Assembly: GCA_000620185.1 (NCBI GenBank)
Contig: JHVO01000017.1
Coordinates: 1-64,000, forward strand
DNA length: 64,000 nucleotides
Reading direction: 5' to 3'
Source: Geodermatophilaceae bacterium URHB0062
GTDB lineage: Bacteria; Actinomycetota; Actinomycetes; Mycobacteriales; Geodermatophilaceae
Shown: in pieces, positions 14,817 through 23,607 of the stretch
How the letters are laid out: each line of letters opens with the position of its first letter
Position numbering within the stretch: the first letter of the stretch is position 1
Position numbers and translations under genes: made by a program
Notes under the pieces: generated by a model
Told to the model about the DNA's origin: nothing
Seen by the model: only the letters and a program-made list of their open reading frames with translations
The model's database searches: none

Positions 14817-15266
14817 ATGGACCATCAGTCCTCATCCGAGTACTCGTGCCCGCTGACTCTGCAGCTGATCAGCTCACGCTCACCGTCCGAGGTCCTGGCG
14901 TTGTTCTCCTATGAGGCACGAGACCCCTACGCCGTCCGGATCACCTTCGGTTCCCCGCACGTCGACTTCGAGGACGCGGTCACGTGGCTGATCGGCCGCG
15001 AACTGCTTCGTGCGGGGCTCGACCAACTCACCGGGGACGGCGACGTCCGGGTCGGGCCCACAGCGGCGAGCAGTGAGGTCCTGTTCCTCCACTTACGCGC
15101 GCCTTCCGGCGAGGCGATGATGGAGCTCTCGCGTACGGCGCTCGCCGCGTTCATCAGGGACACCGAGACGTTGGTGCCGTTCGGGGCAGAGAGGGCGGCG
15201 ATCGACCTCGACGAGGAATTGGCCGTCATCCTCTCCAAGGGTGACGCGGATCCCTTCAGCCCCTGA
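14817..15266 (+). CDS. SsgA-family sporulation/cell division regulator
   Basis: The 149-residue product matches the SsgA-like protein family: an early beta strand, then the diagnostic DPYAVRITF, VTWLIGRELLRAGL, the GDGDVRVGP turn (usually GDVRVWP), LHLRAPSGEAMMELSRTALAAFI and a closing DLDEELAVIL. In Streptomyces these proteins guide septum placement and cell-wall remodelling during sporulation; they are restricted to morphologically complex actinobacteria. The ATG at 14817 is the likely start; a GTG at 14802 in frame is possible. No other division genes are near, so this is an orphan copy. Confidence 0.88.
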   Translation: MDHQSSSEYSCPLTLQLISSRSPSEVLALFSYEARDPYAVRITFGSPHVDFEDAVTWLIGRELLRAGLDQLTGDGDVRVGPTAASSEVLFLHLRAPSGEAMMELSRTALAAFIRDTETLVPFGAERAAIDLDEELAVILSKGDADPFSP

Positions 15267-15590
15267 CCCGACCGTGAGGGGCACCGAACCGCCCGTTGAA
15301 TGACACGGCGCTACGTGCGGCGGACATATCGCCCGGCGACGGGTGAGGCTCGCGTACTGCTCTGTTCCTCTGACCTGAATGCTGAGCAGATACCTGCACG
15401 TACCGTTCCCTGAACGAGGGATCACGTCCCGCATGCGATTGCGAGATCTGAGCTTCGCCGTTACAGGGCGGGCCGGTGACCGATGCATGGGCAACCGTCC
15501 GGTTTCCTCAGAGCGCGCCGAGTCGAGTGTGCTGTGCGATTGCCCCAGCCTCGCCGCGGGCACTCCTTTCGGTTTGACTGCTCAGGAAGG
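15267..15590. other. Convergent intergenic stretch
   Basis: It lies between the ends of the ssgA-like gene and the leftward response regulator. No gene or convincing terminator hairpin was seen. Confidence 0.4.
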
Positions 15591-15962
15591 TCATCCAGGG
15601 GTCTCGAGCAGGCCCATGATGGTCGTGGCGGAGAGCGACGGCTTGCCCAGGAAGCCGATCGCGGGGCTCTCCTTGATCAAGTCGACCAGATCCTCTTCCG
15701 AATGGGTCGAGATCAGGATCAGCTGCCCGGGCCCGGAGTCCCGGTCGTCGGCAAGCCGCCGCGCCACGTCGAAGCCACTTTCGCCGCCGAGATCGATGTC
15801 GAGCAGGGTCACGTCGGGGCGCAACTCTGCCACCGCACGCACCGCCTCGTCGCCGGACGTGGCGACACCGACGACCTCCAGCCCCTCCTGCTCCAACAAC
15901 AGCCGGGCGGCGTGCAGAAAGCCCAGGTTGTCGTCGACGATCACGCACCGCAAGGGCATCAC
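15591..15962 (-). CDS. Single-domain response regulator (receiver only)
   Basis: The 123 residues make a complete receiver domain with no output domain: acidic pocket VIVDDN near residues 8-12, phospho-acceptor Asp55 in PDVTLLDIDLGG, the switch Ser/Thr in ILISTHS and the conserved lysine in GFLGKPSLS. Such proteins act through protein contacts or as phosphate sinks. The partner kinase is not adjacent, but three HisKA_3-type kinases lie within 20 kb. The start is ATG at 15962, with a second ATG next to it. Confidence 0.88.
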   Translation of the reverse strand: MMPLRCVIVDDNLGFLHAARLLLEQEGLEVVGVATSGDEAVRAVAELRPDVTLLDIDLGGESGFDVARRLADDRDSGPGQLILISTHSEEDLVDLIKESPAIGFLGKPSLSATTIMGLLETPG

Positions 15963-16238
15963 CCCAGGCTAGGGGCACGACAAGGCGCTGACTATTGCAG
16001 CTAACCGCAATCGGGTCCGTCGCCGCTCAGCTGGCTGCGGACTCCTTGTGGCTGAGCACGACCGACGCGCACCACCGCCAACGGACTGGATGCCGCCGGT
16101 CGGCCGATTCGACGGACCGTGATTCGAGCGGGCAGCATGGAACAGCACCACGGAGCCGGCCGCCCTTGGCGGCGTGGTCACGGCCAGTTCGTCGCCGACC
16201 GGTAACCGCCGCCGACGTCCCGGACGGGCTGGAGACCG

Positions 16239-16496
16239 TCAGGCGGCCGCGGTCGCATGGCCGGCGGATGCAGTTGCCGTCCAGCGAAGGCGCCGGAGTT
16301 CCAGGTACATGTCGAGGAGCGCGTCGATCTGCGCCCGACATTCGGCCACGTGCGCTCGGTTGCTGGTCGAGTCCTTGGCTCGCTGGTGAGCCCGTGCGGA
16401 GATCAACCGGTCACGGGCCTGCGTGAGATCGAGTTCGCACACGTCGCCCAGTGCATCGGACGCAGGGTGGGCGGTGGGCGTCGGCGCCTGTGTCAT
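16239..16496 (-). CDS. Small hypothetical helical protein, 85 residues
   Basis: The ATG at 16496 is preceded by GGAGGAGG, a very strong ribosome site, which favours a real gene. The sequence is predicted largely helical: LDLTQARDRLISARAHQRAKD and HVAECRAQIDALLDMYLELRRLR. No cysteine pair, signal or membrane segment is evident beyond single cysteines. I do not recognise a family; similar short helical proteins are common and uncharacterised in actinobacteria. Confidence 0.55.
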   Translation of the reverse strand: MTQAPTPTAHPASDALGDVCELDLTQARDRLISARAHQRAKDSTSNRAHVAECRAQIDALLDMYLELRRLRWTATASAGHATAAA

Positions 16497-16924
16497 GGCT
16501 GGCCTCCTCCGTGGAACCGGTGCAATCACGATCGTCGCTGTTGGGTGTCCGCTCATCGCCGCCACCGGGAATCCGGAGGTCGTGTGCTCCGCAGCCGCGC
16601 CTTGCAGGTGACGGGAAGAACTCGCTCACGCCGGCCGGGGCCGAACGGGTCGCGGTAACGGCCGGGCGCACAGCCGGCCGGCGGTCGACCTCGGTCCACA
16701 GGCGCGCTCGGCCGGGAAGGCGGTGCCAAGCCTCCGGGGGAGGCGTGGCGGCTGGCGGGAAAGCGCGATTGCTGCCTGACAGCAGCAGTGGTTGGCGGCT
16801 GGCGTCGATGCAGGCATCCCAGGCGCCCCGGAATCCTGGGACCCGCTGAGGGCCGGACCACACGCAATCGGGCCTCGGGCCCTCACTCCGGCCCCGGCGG
16901 GGATTCCTCCAGCGAGGTGACGAC
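16497..16924. other. Stretch without a supported gene
   Basis: Open frames on both strands are low in hydrophobic residues and rich in Arg/Pro. No repeats or hairpins stood out. The promoter of the leftward small gene should be just after 16510. Confidence 0.4.
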
Positions 16925-17479
16925 ATGCCCGCGAACGCGCAAGCCGAGGCACCGGGCGGTGTGACCAACGGACGCGCGAAGAAGGGCACGCCTACGGAGC
17001 GCCGTTCATCCGTCCGGCCCAGGCTGGTCGCGCGCCTCGGACGAGTTGGGCAGAGGCGTCGACTTCAGGCCATCGGCTCGGGCGGTGCGACCATTCACCA
17101 AGCCGCCGCAGCGTTGCCGCATCAGAACCGCGGTCGTGCGACCGAGGGACTCCGGGACCAGCTCACGATCATGGCTTTCGCAGCCGGGCTGACGCCCGAC
17201 TGGTCAACGCTTGCCATCACCGGCCCGACCAAGATGACCGGGACACAACAGGGGGCGCGCTTCGAGTGGACGGGACGTGTCGTCATGCGCGGGTCGTCCC
17301 CTCTCGTGGCGCTCCCGGACCCGGACGCCTTCCCGCAGCACCCCGCGGTGAACGGCGACACAGCGCCTTTCCGAGTCGACAGCTCCTGGAACGGACCGGG
17401 CTGGGCAGAGCCCATCGGATCCGCACAGCCGACGGACCGGCGATCCCCGTCCGAGATCACGACGCTCGCCGCCGCTTAG
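16925..17479 (+). CDS. Hypothetical protein, 184 residues
   Basis: The ATG at 16925 follows AGCGAGGTGACGAC, an acceptable ribosome site. The first third is basic (RAKKGTPTERRSS...), then a segment with LTIMAFAAGLTPDWSTLAITG and a glycine/proline-rich C-terminal half with FEWTGRVVMRG and WNGPGWAEPIG. No signal peptide, membrane helix or known motif is seen. Codon bias is only moderately like its neighbours, so this could be a chance frame. Confidence 0.3.
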   Translation: MPANAQAEAPGGVTNGRAKKGTPTERRSSVRPRLVARLGRVGQRRRLQAIGSGGATIHQAAAALPHQNRGRATEGLRDQLTIMAFAAGLTPDWSTLAITGPTKMTGTQQGARFEWTGRVVMRGSSPLVALPDPDAFPQHPAVNGDTAPFRVDSSWNGPGWAEPIGSAQPTDRRSPSEITTLAAA

Positions 17480-17745
17480 ACCGACGGCTGGAACGTCGAC
17501 GACAGAGCCGACCGGGTCGCCCGCGAGCACGACCCGGCTCGGCTGACGGGCGCCGTCCTCCGGCTGGCGGTAGTGCGCCGCCCGGCCAGCGGCCACGAGC
17601 AGATGGGTGCTGGCGAGGATGCCCAGCATCCTGCTGTCCGTCGAGACTCGCGCTGTGCACGGAGTTCGGGAGGGCTCAACGGTGGCTGGTCCGGTCATCG
17701 GCTGATGGCTGGGCAGGGTCAGCGCCGACGCCGATACTCGTCCCC

Positions 17746-18405
17746 GTGGCGGAAACTCGTGGCCGGGTCGTAGTCGCTGACGACGACGTGCTGCTGCGCG
17801 AAGGTCTGGCCAGTCTGCTGATCGGTTCGAGCTTCGACGTCGTCGGTCGGGCCGGTGACCCGGAAGAGCTCCTCGCGCTGGTCCGCAGCCACCGTCCCGA
17901 CCTGGTGATCGTGGACATCCGGATGCCCCCAACGCGGACCACCGAGGGGCTCGAGGCGGCACAGGTGATCCGTCGGGAGCTGCCGGAAACCGCCATCCTG
18001 CTGCTGTCCGCGCACATCGAAGTGGAGCAGGCCACGGAACTGCTCGCGAGCGGACGGAGTACGGGCTACCTGCTCAAGGACCGGATCAGCGACGTGGAGG
18101 ACTTCCTCGCCACGCTCGACCGGATCCTCAAGGGGGCCGCGATCGTTGATCCTGCCCTCGTCCAGGAACTGTTGGCCGCCCGCCGCGTCGACGACCCCCT
18201 GGAGGACCTCTCCCCCCGGGAACGAGAGGTGCTCACCCTCATGGCCGAGGGCCGGTCCAACGCCGGCATCGCCCACCAGCTATGGGTCACCGAGGGCACG
18301 GTCGAGAAGCACGTGCGCAGCATTCTCATGAAGCTGCGCATCCCCGAGGCCCCCGACGACCACCGGCGCGTGCTGGCCGTACTCGCCTTTCTCGACAGCC
18401 ATTGA
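17746..18405 (+). CDS. NarL/FixJ-type response regulator
   Basis: The 219-residue protein has a receiver domain (VVVADDDVLLREGL; phospho-acceptor Asp57 in PDLVIVDIRMPP; LLLSAHI; lysine in GYLLKDRI) joined to a LuxR-type helix-turn-helix (LSPREREVLTLMAEGRSN, then TEGTVEKHVRSILMKL). It should bind DNA when phosphorylated. The triple-GAF histidine kinase starts about 180 bases downstream on the same strand and is the probable partner. The GTG at 17746 gives the canonical receiver N-terminus; sequence upstream in the same frame is not coding-like. Confidence 0.92.
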   Translation: MAETRGRVVVADDDVLLREGLASLLIGSSFDVVGRAGDPEELLALVRSHRPDLVIVDIRMPPTRTTEGLEAAQVIRRELPETAILLLSAHIEVEQATELLASGRSTGYLLKDRISDVEDFLATLDRILKGAAIVDPALVQELLAARRVDDPLEDLSPREREVLTLMAEGRSNAGIAHQLWVTEGTVEKHVRSILMKLRIPEAPDDHRRVLAVLAFLDSH

Positions 18406-18587
18406 GCGCGATCGTCTGCCTGTGCACCGCAAGGCCGTACCGATGGCCGGCCAGGACGGGAAGTGGCCGGTGACCCCCGCGTCGCGGAGCACGGGATCTC
18501 GTGGGCACCGGCGGTAGACGCACGGGTCTCTACCGAGGAACCGTCTGCCCTTGATGGCCCGGTCTAACGGGAGCAGGCTGGGCAACT

Positions 18588-20801
18588 GTGAGCGCCTGTC
18601 GAGGAGGCGGTTCCGCGGCAGAGGCGGAGGCGCGTAAGACCGGCCCGGCGGACGAGGGGATCGCCACGGAGCTGGAAGCGCTGCGCCGGGTGGCGACGCT
18701 CCTCGCCGGCGGCCCCCGACCGGAGGAGGTGTTCTCCGCCGTTGGCGCGGAAGTCGGCCGGCTGCTGATGGTCGATGTCGCGGTGCTGGTCCGGTACGAC
18801 CTGGCCCGTGCGGTCACGATCCTCGCTACCTGGACCCGGACAGGAGCGGTCACACCGCCCCGCGTCGGCAGTCGGCTGCCGCTCGGTGGGCGAAATGCGA
18901 GCACGCTGATCTTCCAGACCGGCAGACCGGCGCGGATCGACTTCGCCGACGCATCCGGCCCGCTCGCCGACGCGCACGACGGGCAGATCCGTTGGTCCCT
19001 GGGCGTGCCGATCATCGTCGAGGGCCGGATATGGGGCGGCGTCATCGTGGCGTACGGCAGCGCCACCTCGATGGTCGCCGACGCCGAGTCACGGCTGGCG
19101 GGGTTCACCGAGCTGGTGGCGACCGCGGTCGCCAACGCGCAGGCCCGCCTGGAGCTGGGGAAGTTCGTCGGGGAGCAGGAAGCGCTGCGCCGGGTAGCGA
19201 TGATGGTGGCCCGGGCGGCTGCGCCGGAGGAGGTCTTCGCCGCCATCGCCGCGGAGGAAGGTCGATTGCTCGGCTCCGACCTGACCGTGATGTTCCGGTA
19301 CGACCCGGACCAGGCGGCGACCGCCATCGGTGCCTGGAGCCGCACCGATCGGCCGATCCCGTGTCCGGCTGGTACCCGGGAGCGCCTGGGCGGGCAGAAC
19401 GTGATCTCGCTCGTGCACGCGACGGGTCAGCCGATCCGGATCGACGACGACGCCAACGCCCGCGAAGGACCCGCCGAGGTCACGAGCGATTGTGGCATCC
19501 GCTCGGCCATCGGCGCGCCCATCACCATCGAGGGGCGGCTATGGGGTGCCATCAGGATGGAGTTCAGTCCGGATGAGCCTCCACCGCCGGATGCCGAGAC
19601 CCGGCTCGCCGCGTTCACCGAGTTGATCGCGACTGCGATCGCGAACACGAATGCCCGTGCCGCCCTACGAGGATTCGCCGAGGAGCAGGCGGCGCTTCGG
19701 CGGGTGGCGACGCTCGTGGCCCGGGCGGCCACGCCAGAGGAGGTGTCTGCCGCGGTTGCTGAGGAGGCCGGCCGGCTGCTGGGCGCCCACCACGCATGGA
19801 TGACCCGGTACGAGCCGGATGGCGCGGCACGATTGGTCGCCACGTGGAGCAGCACCGGCGCCGCCGTCCCCGCCGGGACCCGGCTGAGCCCCGGGGGGCG
19901 GAACGTGTACACGCTGGTGTTCCAGACCGGCCGTACCGCGCGGATCGACGGCTCCCCCGGCGCGTTGGGCCCGGACTGCGAGATCGCCAGCGAGCTGGGC
20001 GTCCGCGCGGCTGTCGGCGTGCCGGTCAGCGCCGGGGGCCGTCTGTGGGGCGCCATGGTCGTGTCGTCCACCCAAGAGGAGCCGTTGCCGGCGGGCATCG
20101 AGGCGCGGCTGACCGGGTTCACCGAGCTGGCCGCGACCGCCATCGCCAACGCCGAGGCACGGGCCGCATTAGCCGCATCTCGCGCCCGGGTTGTGGCGGC
20201 CTCCGATGCGACCCGGCACCGGATCGAACGCAATGTGCACGATGGTGCGCAGCAGCGGCTGGTGTCACTGGCGCTGCGCGTATCCCGCCTGAAGACCGTC
20301 TTGCCGCCGGAGGCCACGGAGCTCACCGGCCACCTGGACCGAGCCGCCGCGGAAATCTCTCGGGTGCTCGACGAGTTGCGTGAGCTTGCACGCGGGCTGC
20401 ACCCCCCCGCCCTCACGAGCGGTGGGCTGCGTCCGGCGCTCAAGACCCTCGCCCGCCGCAGCGCCGTACCGGTCCGTCTGGACATCGCCCTGGATGGACG
20501 ACTGCCCGAGCAGGTCGAACGCGCAGCCTACTTTGCCGTCGCCGAGTCTCTGACCAACGTCGCCAAGTACGCACAGGCTGGCGTGGTGGACGTCGAGGCG
20601 CGCACTGACGAGAGGGAGCTGCGCCTGTGCGTCCGCGACGACGGCGTCGGTGGCGCCGACCCCGGCCGCGGCTCCGGCCTGATCGCGCTGACCGACCGGA
20701 TCGAGGCACTCGGCGGGCGGCTCGGGCTGCGTAGCCCACCCGGCGGCGGTACCACGCTGCGCGTCGCACTCCCACTGACCACGCCTCCCGAACCGCGGTG
20801 A
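18588..20801 (+). CDS. Triple-GAF histidine kinase (HisKA_3/HATPase)
   Basis: A 737-residue soluble sensor kinase. Three GAF-type repeats (about residues 25-190, 195-355, 360-520), each opening with a similar EALRRVATLLAGG / EALRRVAMMVARA / AALRRVATLVARA helix, precede the kinase core. The phospho-acceptor box is ERNVHDGAQQRLVSL with His551. The ATPase N-box (VAESLTNVAKYAQAG, Asn near 657) and G-boxes (DDGVGGADPGRGSGLIAL) are intact. There are no membrane segments, so it senses a cytosolic signal, perhaps a small molecule or redox cue held by the GAFs. It is adjacent and co-oriented to the NarL-type regulator at 17746. GTG at 18588 is the start, with GGGAGCAGG upstream. Confidence 0.9.
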   Translation: MSACRGGGSAAEAEARKTGPADEGIATELEALRRVATLLAGGPRPEEVFSAVGAEVGRLLMVDVAVLVRYDLARAVTILATWTRTGAVTPPRVGSRLPLGGRNASTLIFQTGRPARIDFADASGPLADAHDGQIRWSLGVPIIVEGRIWGGVIVAYGSATSMVADAESRLAGFTELVATAVANAQARLELGKFVGEQEALRRVAMMVARAAAPEEVFAAIAAEEGRLLGSDLTVMFRYDPDQAATAIGAWSRTDRPIPCPAGTRERLGGQNVISLVHATGQPIRIDDDANAREGPAEVTSDCGIRSAIGAPITIEGRLWGAIRMEFSPDEPPPPDAETRLAAFTELIATAIANTNARAALRGFAEEQAALRRVATLVARAATPEEVSAAVAEEAGRLLGAHHAWMTRYEPDGAARLVATWSSTGAAVPAGTRLSPGGRNVYTLVFQTGRTARIDGSPGALGPDCEIASELGVRAAVGVPVSAGGRLWGAMVVSSTQEEPLPAGIEARLTGFTELAATAIANAEARAALAASRARVVAASDATRHRIERNVHDGAQQRLVSLALRVSRLKTVLPPEATELTGHLDRAAAEISRVLDELRELARGLHPPALTSGGLRPALKTLARRSAVPVRLDIALDGRLPEQVERAAYFAVAESLTNVAKYAQAGVVDVEARTDERELRLCVRDDGVGGADPGRGSGLIALTDRIEALGGRLGLRSPPGGGTTLRVALPLTTPPEPR

Positions 20802-21016
20802 CCGGCGCCGTCCCCTCGAGAAGACACCCGCCACGCGGAACGGACCGGGTCGGGCACGTTCACCTGCCGAGTTTGGCGGAGTTCAGCCCCGGCCGGCCGG
20901 CCAGCGCCTCGCGCCGAGTCCGTCCTGACGATCTCTCTCGCGCCAGCGCGTAGGCCCGTGCGCAACGGCGTGCAGGTCCAAGACCCCGAGAAGTGGTCAG
21001 TCCGGGCCGCAGGTCG

Positions 21017-23272
21017 TTACGGGACTGCGCCACGCTGCGACGGCAGGTGTGGCGGCCGGAGTGGCACTGTGATCTCGACGGTGGTGCCCACCTCGGCCCG
21101 GCTGCACAGCGCGAGCACGCCACCCAGGGACTCGACCCGGTCGCTGAGTCCGATCAGCCCGGAGCCGGCGGCGGGGTCGGCGCCCCCACAGCCGTCGTCG
21201 CTGACCCGGACGTGTAACCGGCCGTCACTGATCTCCACGTCCACGCCGACCATGGAGGCCCGAGCGTGCTTCACGGCGTTGGTCAGCGCCTCGGCGACGG
21301 TGTAGTAGGCGGTCAGCTCGACCGGTTCGGGCAGCCGGCCGTCGACGTGGAGGCCGAGACGCACCGGGATCGAGGAGCGGCGGGCGAGCGTCGTCAGCGC
21401 CGGCTTGAGGCCGCCCTGCGCGAGTGCCGTCGGGTGGAGGCCACTGGCGATCTCGCGCAGCTCGTCGAACACGTCGGTTACCTCGTCCGCGAGTTGTTCG
21501 ACCTGAGCGACCAGCTCGTGGTCTGCGGGCGGCACCGCCGCGCACACCGGTCCGCGCAGGTAGATGGCGAGCTCGGCCAGCCGACGCTGAGCTCCCTGGC
21601 GCAGGTCACGTTCGATGCGGCGGCGGCTGGTGTCGGAAGCGGCCAAGAGCCGGGCACGGGAGGCCGAGAGTTCGGCCTGGGCCTCCGCGTTCGCGAGGGC
21701 GGTGGCGACGAGCTCGTTGAGTCCCTCCAGCCGATCCTCCGTGCCCGGCGGCAGTTTCCCAGCACGCGACGCTACGACCATCGCGCCCCACAGTCGGCCA
21801 TCCACGATGACAGGCACGCCGGTCACCGACCGCACCCCTCGAGCGCCGATGGCCTCGCCGATGGCCCCGGAGAGGTTCTCGTACCCCGCGATCCCCGCTG
21901 GACGGCCTGTCTCGAACACCGTCGTGGTGACGTTCCGTCCGCCGAGTGAGAGGCGAGTGCCCGTCGGGAACAATCCGGCGTCACCGTCACCTGCCCACTG
22001 GCCGATGGCAGTCACCGCGCCGTCGGCGTCATACCGGACGATGAACGTGAAGTCGACCCGCAGGAGCTTCCCGGCTTCCTCGGCGACCGCGGCGAACACC
22101 GTTTCCGAGGGCGCCGCACGGGCGACCAGTGTCGCTACCCGACGCAGCGCGGACTGCTCCTCGGCGTAGTCGCGCAGCTCCACCCGGGTCTGCGCGTTGG
22201 CGACCGCGGTGGCGATGAGTTCGGTGAAGGCAGCCAGCCGGAACTCGGCCCGTTCCAGCATCGGTTCCGGGCCGGTGAATCCCATCGAGATGGCACCCCA
22301 CAACCGCCCCTCGATGGTGATCGGCGCGCCGATAGCCGAACGAACGCCCCAACCCTTCACGTCGTCGGCGACTCCTCCGTGGGCTTCGGTGTAGTCGTCC
22401 ATGCGGACCGCTTGACCGGTCACGTACACGTCAGACATCACGTTGCGACCGACGAGGTGCACCAGGGTTCCGGCCGGAAACGGCGTGGCGACGCCGGTAT
22501 TGCTCCAGGAGCCGACGACGGTTCCCGTGCCGTCCCGGTTGTACCGCGTTATCACCGTCACATCGGTCCCCAGCAACCGGCCTTCCTCGGCGGCAACCGC
22601 GGCGAACACGTCTTCCGGGGAGGCACCTCGGGCAACCAGCGTCGCCACCTGGCGCAGCGCGGACTGCTCCTCGGCGTAGTCGCGCAGTTCGACCCGGGCC
22701 TGGGCGTTGGCGAGCGCCGTGGCGACCAGTTCGGTGAATCGGCTCAGCCGCGTCTCCGTCTCGGAGGGCAGCGGCTGCTCGTGGGTTGATGCCACGATCA
22801 AGACACCCCAGACCCGTGCCTCGACGATGATGGGGACCCCCACCGATGAGCGGACCCCCCATCTGCGGACCACGACATCTGCCATCGCGCCGGTGATTCG
22901 GCCCTGGTCGGTGCGCGCCGGGCGCCCCGTCCGGCACACCATCGTGGACACGTTGTGGCCACCGAGCGGGAAGCGGTTGCCGACCGAGGGCGGTGCAGCA
23001 ACGCCCGTAGGAGTCCAGGCGCTCAGGAAGGTGATCGCGTCATCCTGGTCTCGCCGCGCCAAGAACGTGTAGTCGCCGCCCAGGAGCCGGCCGGCCTCCG
23101 CAACGACCGCGGCGAAGACCTCGTCCGGTTGCCCCCCAGCCGCGACGAGCATCGCCACCCGCCGCAGCGCGTCCTGTTCCTCGACCATCGGGCTGGTCGG
23201 TCGAGTGGCCATACCGGCCTCCGGTCCTGGGAAAGCGACATCGTCGGTGACCGACACTTGGCCGCTGCTCAC
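21017..23272 (-). CDS. Triple-GAF histidine-kinase-like protein lacking the phospho-acceptor His
   Basis: A 751-residue paralogue of the previous kinase on the opposite strand, with three GAF repeats each opening with an ALRRVA/ALRQVA helix. The dimerisation box reads ERDLRQGAQRRLAEL, where family members have DLHDGAQQRL: the phospho-acceptor His is Arg (CGC codon, 21599-21601, residue ~558) and the following Asp is Gln. The ATPase domain looks intact, with VAEALTNAVKHARAS and DDGCGGADPAAGSGLIGLSDR. It may bind ATP but cannot autophosphorylate at the usual site, so it may act as a regulator of the sister kinase or be decaying. The GTG at 23272 has AGGGAG upstream; an ATG at 23212 is the alternative start. 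Confidence 0.88.
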   Translation of the reverse strand: MSSGQVSVTDDVAFPGPEAGMATRPTSPMVEEQDALRRVAMLVAAGGQPDEVFAAVVAEAGRLLGGDYTFLARRDQDDAITFLSAWTPTGVAAPPSVGNRFPLGGHNVSTMVCRTGRPARTDQGRITGAMADVVVRRWGVRSSVGVPIIVEARVWGVLIVASTHEQPLPSETETRLSRFTELVATALANAQARVELRDYAEEQSALRQVATLVARGASPEDVFAAVAAEEGRLLGTDVTVITRYNRDGTGTVVGSWSNTGVATPFPAGTLVHLVGRNVMSDVYVTGQAVRMDDYTEAHGGVADDVKGWGVRSAIGAPITIEGRLWGAISMGFTGPEPMLERAEFRLAAFTELIATAVANAQTRVELRDYAEEQSALRRVATLVARAAPSETVFAAVAEEAGKLLRVDFTFIVRYDADGAVTAIGQWAGDGDAGLFPTGTRLSLGGRNVTTTVFETGRPAGIAGYENLSGAIGEAIGARGVRSVTGVPVIVDGRLWGAMVVASRAGKLPPGTEDRLEGLNELVATALANAEAQAELSASRARLLAASDTSRRRIERDLRQGAQRRLAELAIYLRGPVCAAVPPADHELVAQVEQLADEVTDVFDELREIASGLHPTALAQGGLKPALTTLARRSSIPVRLGLHVDGRLPEPVELTAYYTVAEALTNAVKHARASMVGVDVEISDGRLHVRVSDDGCGGADPAAGSGLIGLSDRVESLGGVLALCSRAEVGTTVEITVPLRPPHLPSQRGAVP

Positions 23273-23607
23273 ATTGCTCCCTGCACGTGGGCCGATCAAG
23301 AGTCTCGCGGCCCCGTGCGGCCACCCAGGAAAGTGCGCCGGCCCGACCTCACGAGGGGCGCTTCGACCACGCCCGGCCGAGGCTGCGCCCGGCACCTGCA
23401 GGTAGCAGCAATCGGGAACTCTCGCCTGCAGTAACGGCAAACGGGAGGTAGCTGCGAAGCCTCGCAGCGGTCCTACCAACCACCCTCAAGTGCCATGGAG
23501 CAGCACCCACCCGCAGCGGCGACGTCTGTACGAGGTCGACGGCGCCGAGGTGCGACGTCCCAGCACGACTACTGCATGCCGGGCGCGATGGACAGGATGA
23601 CAGGAAC

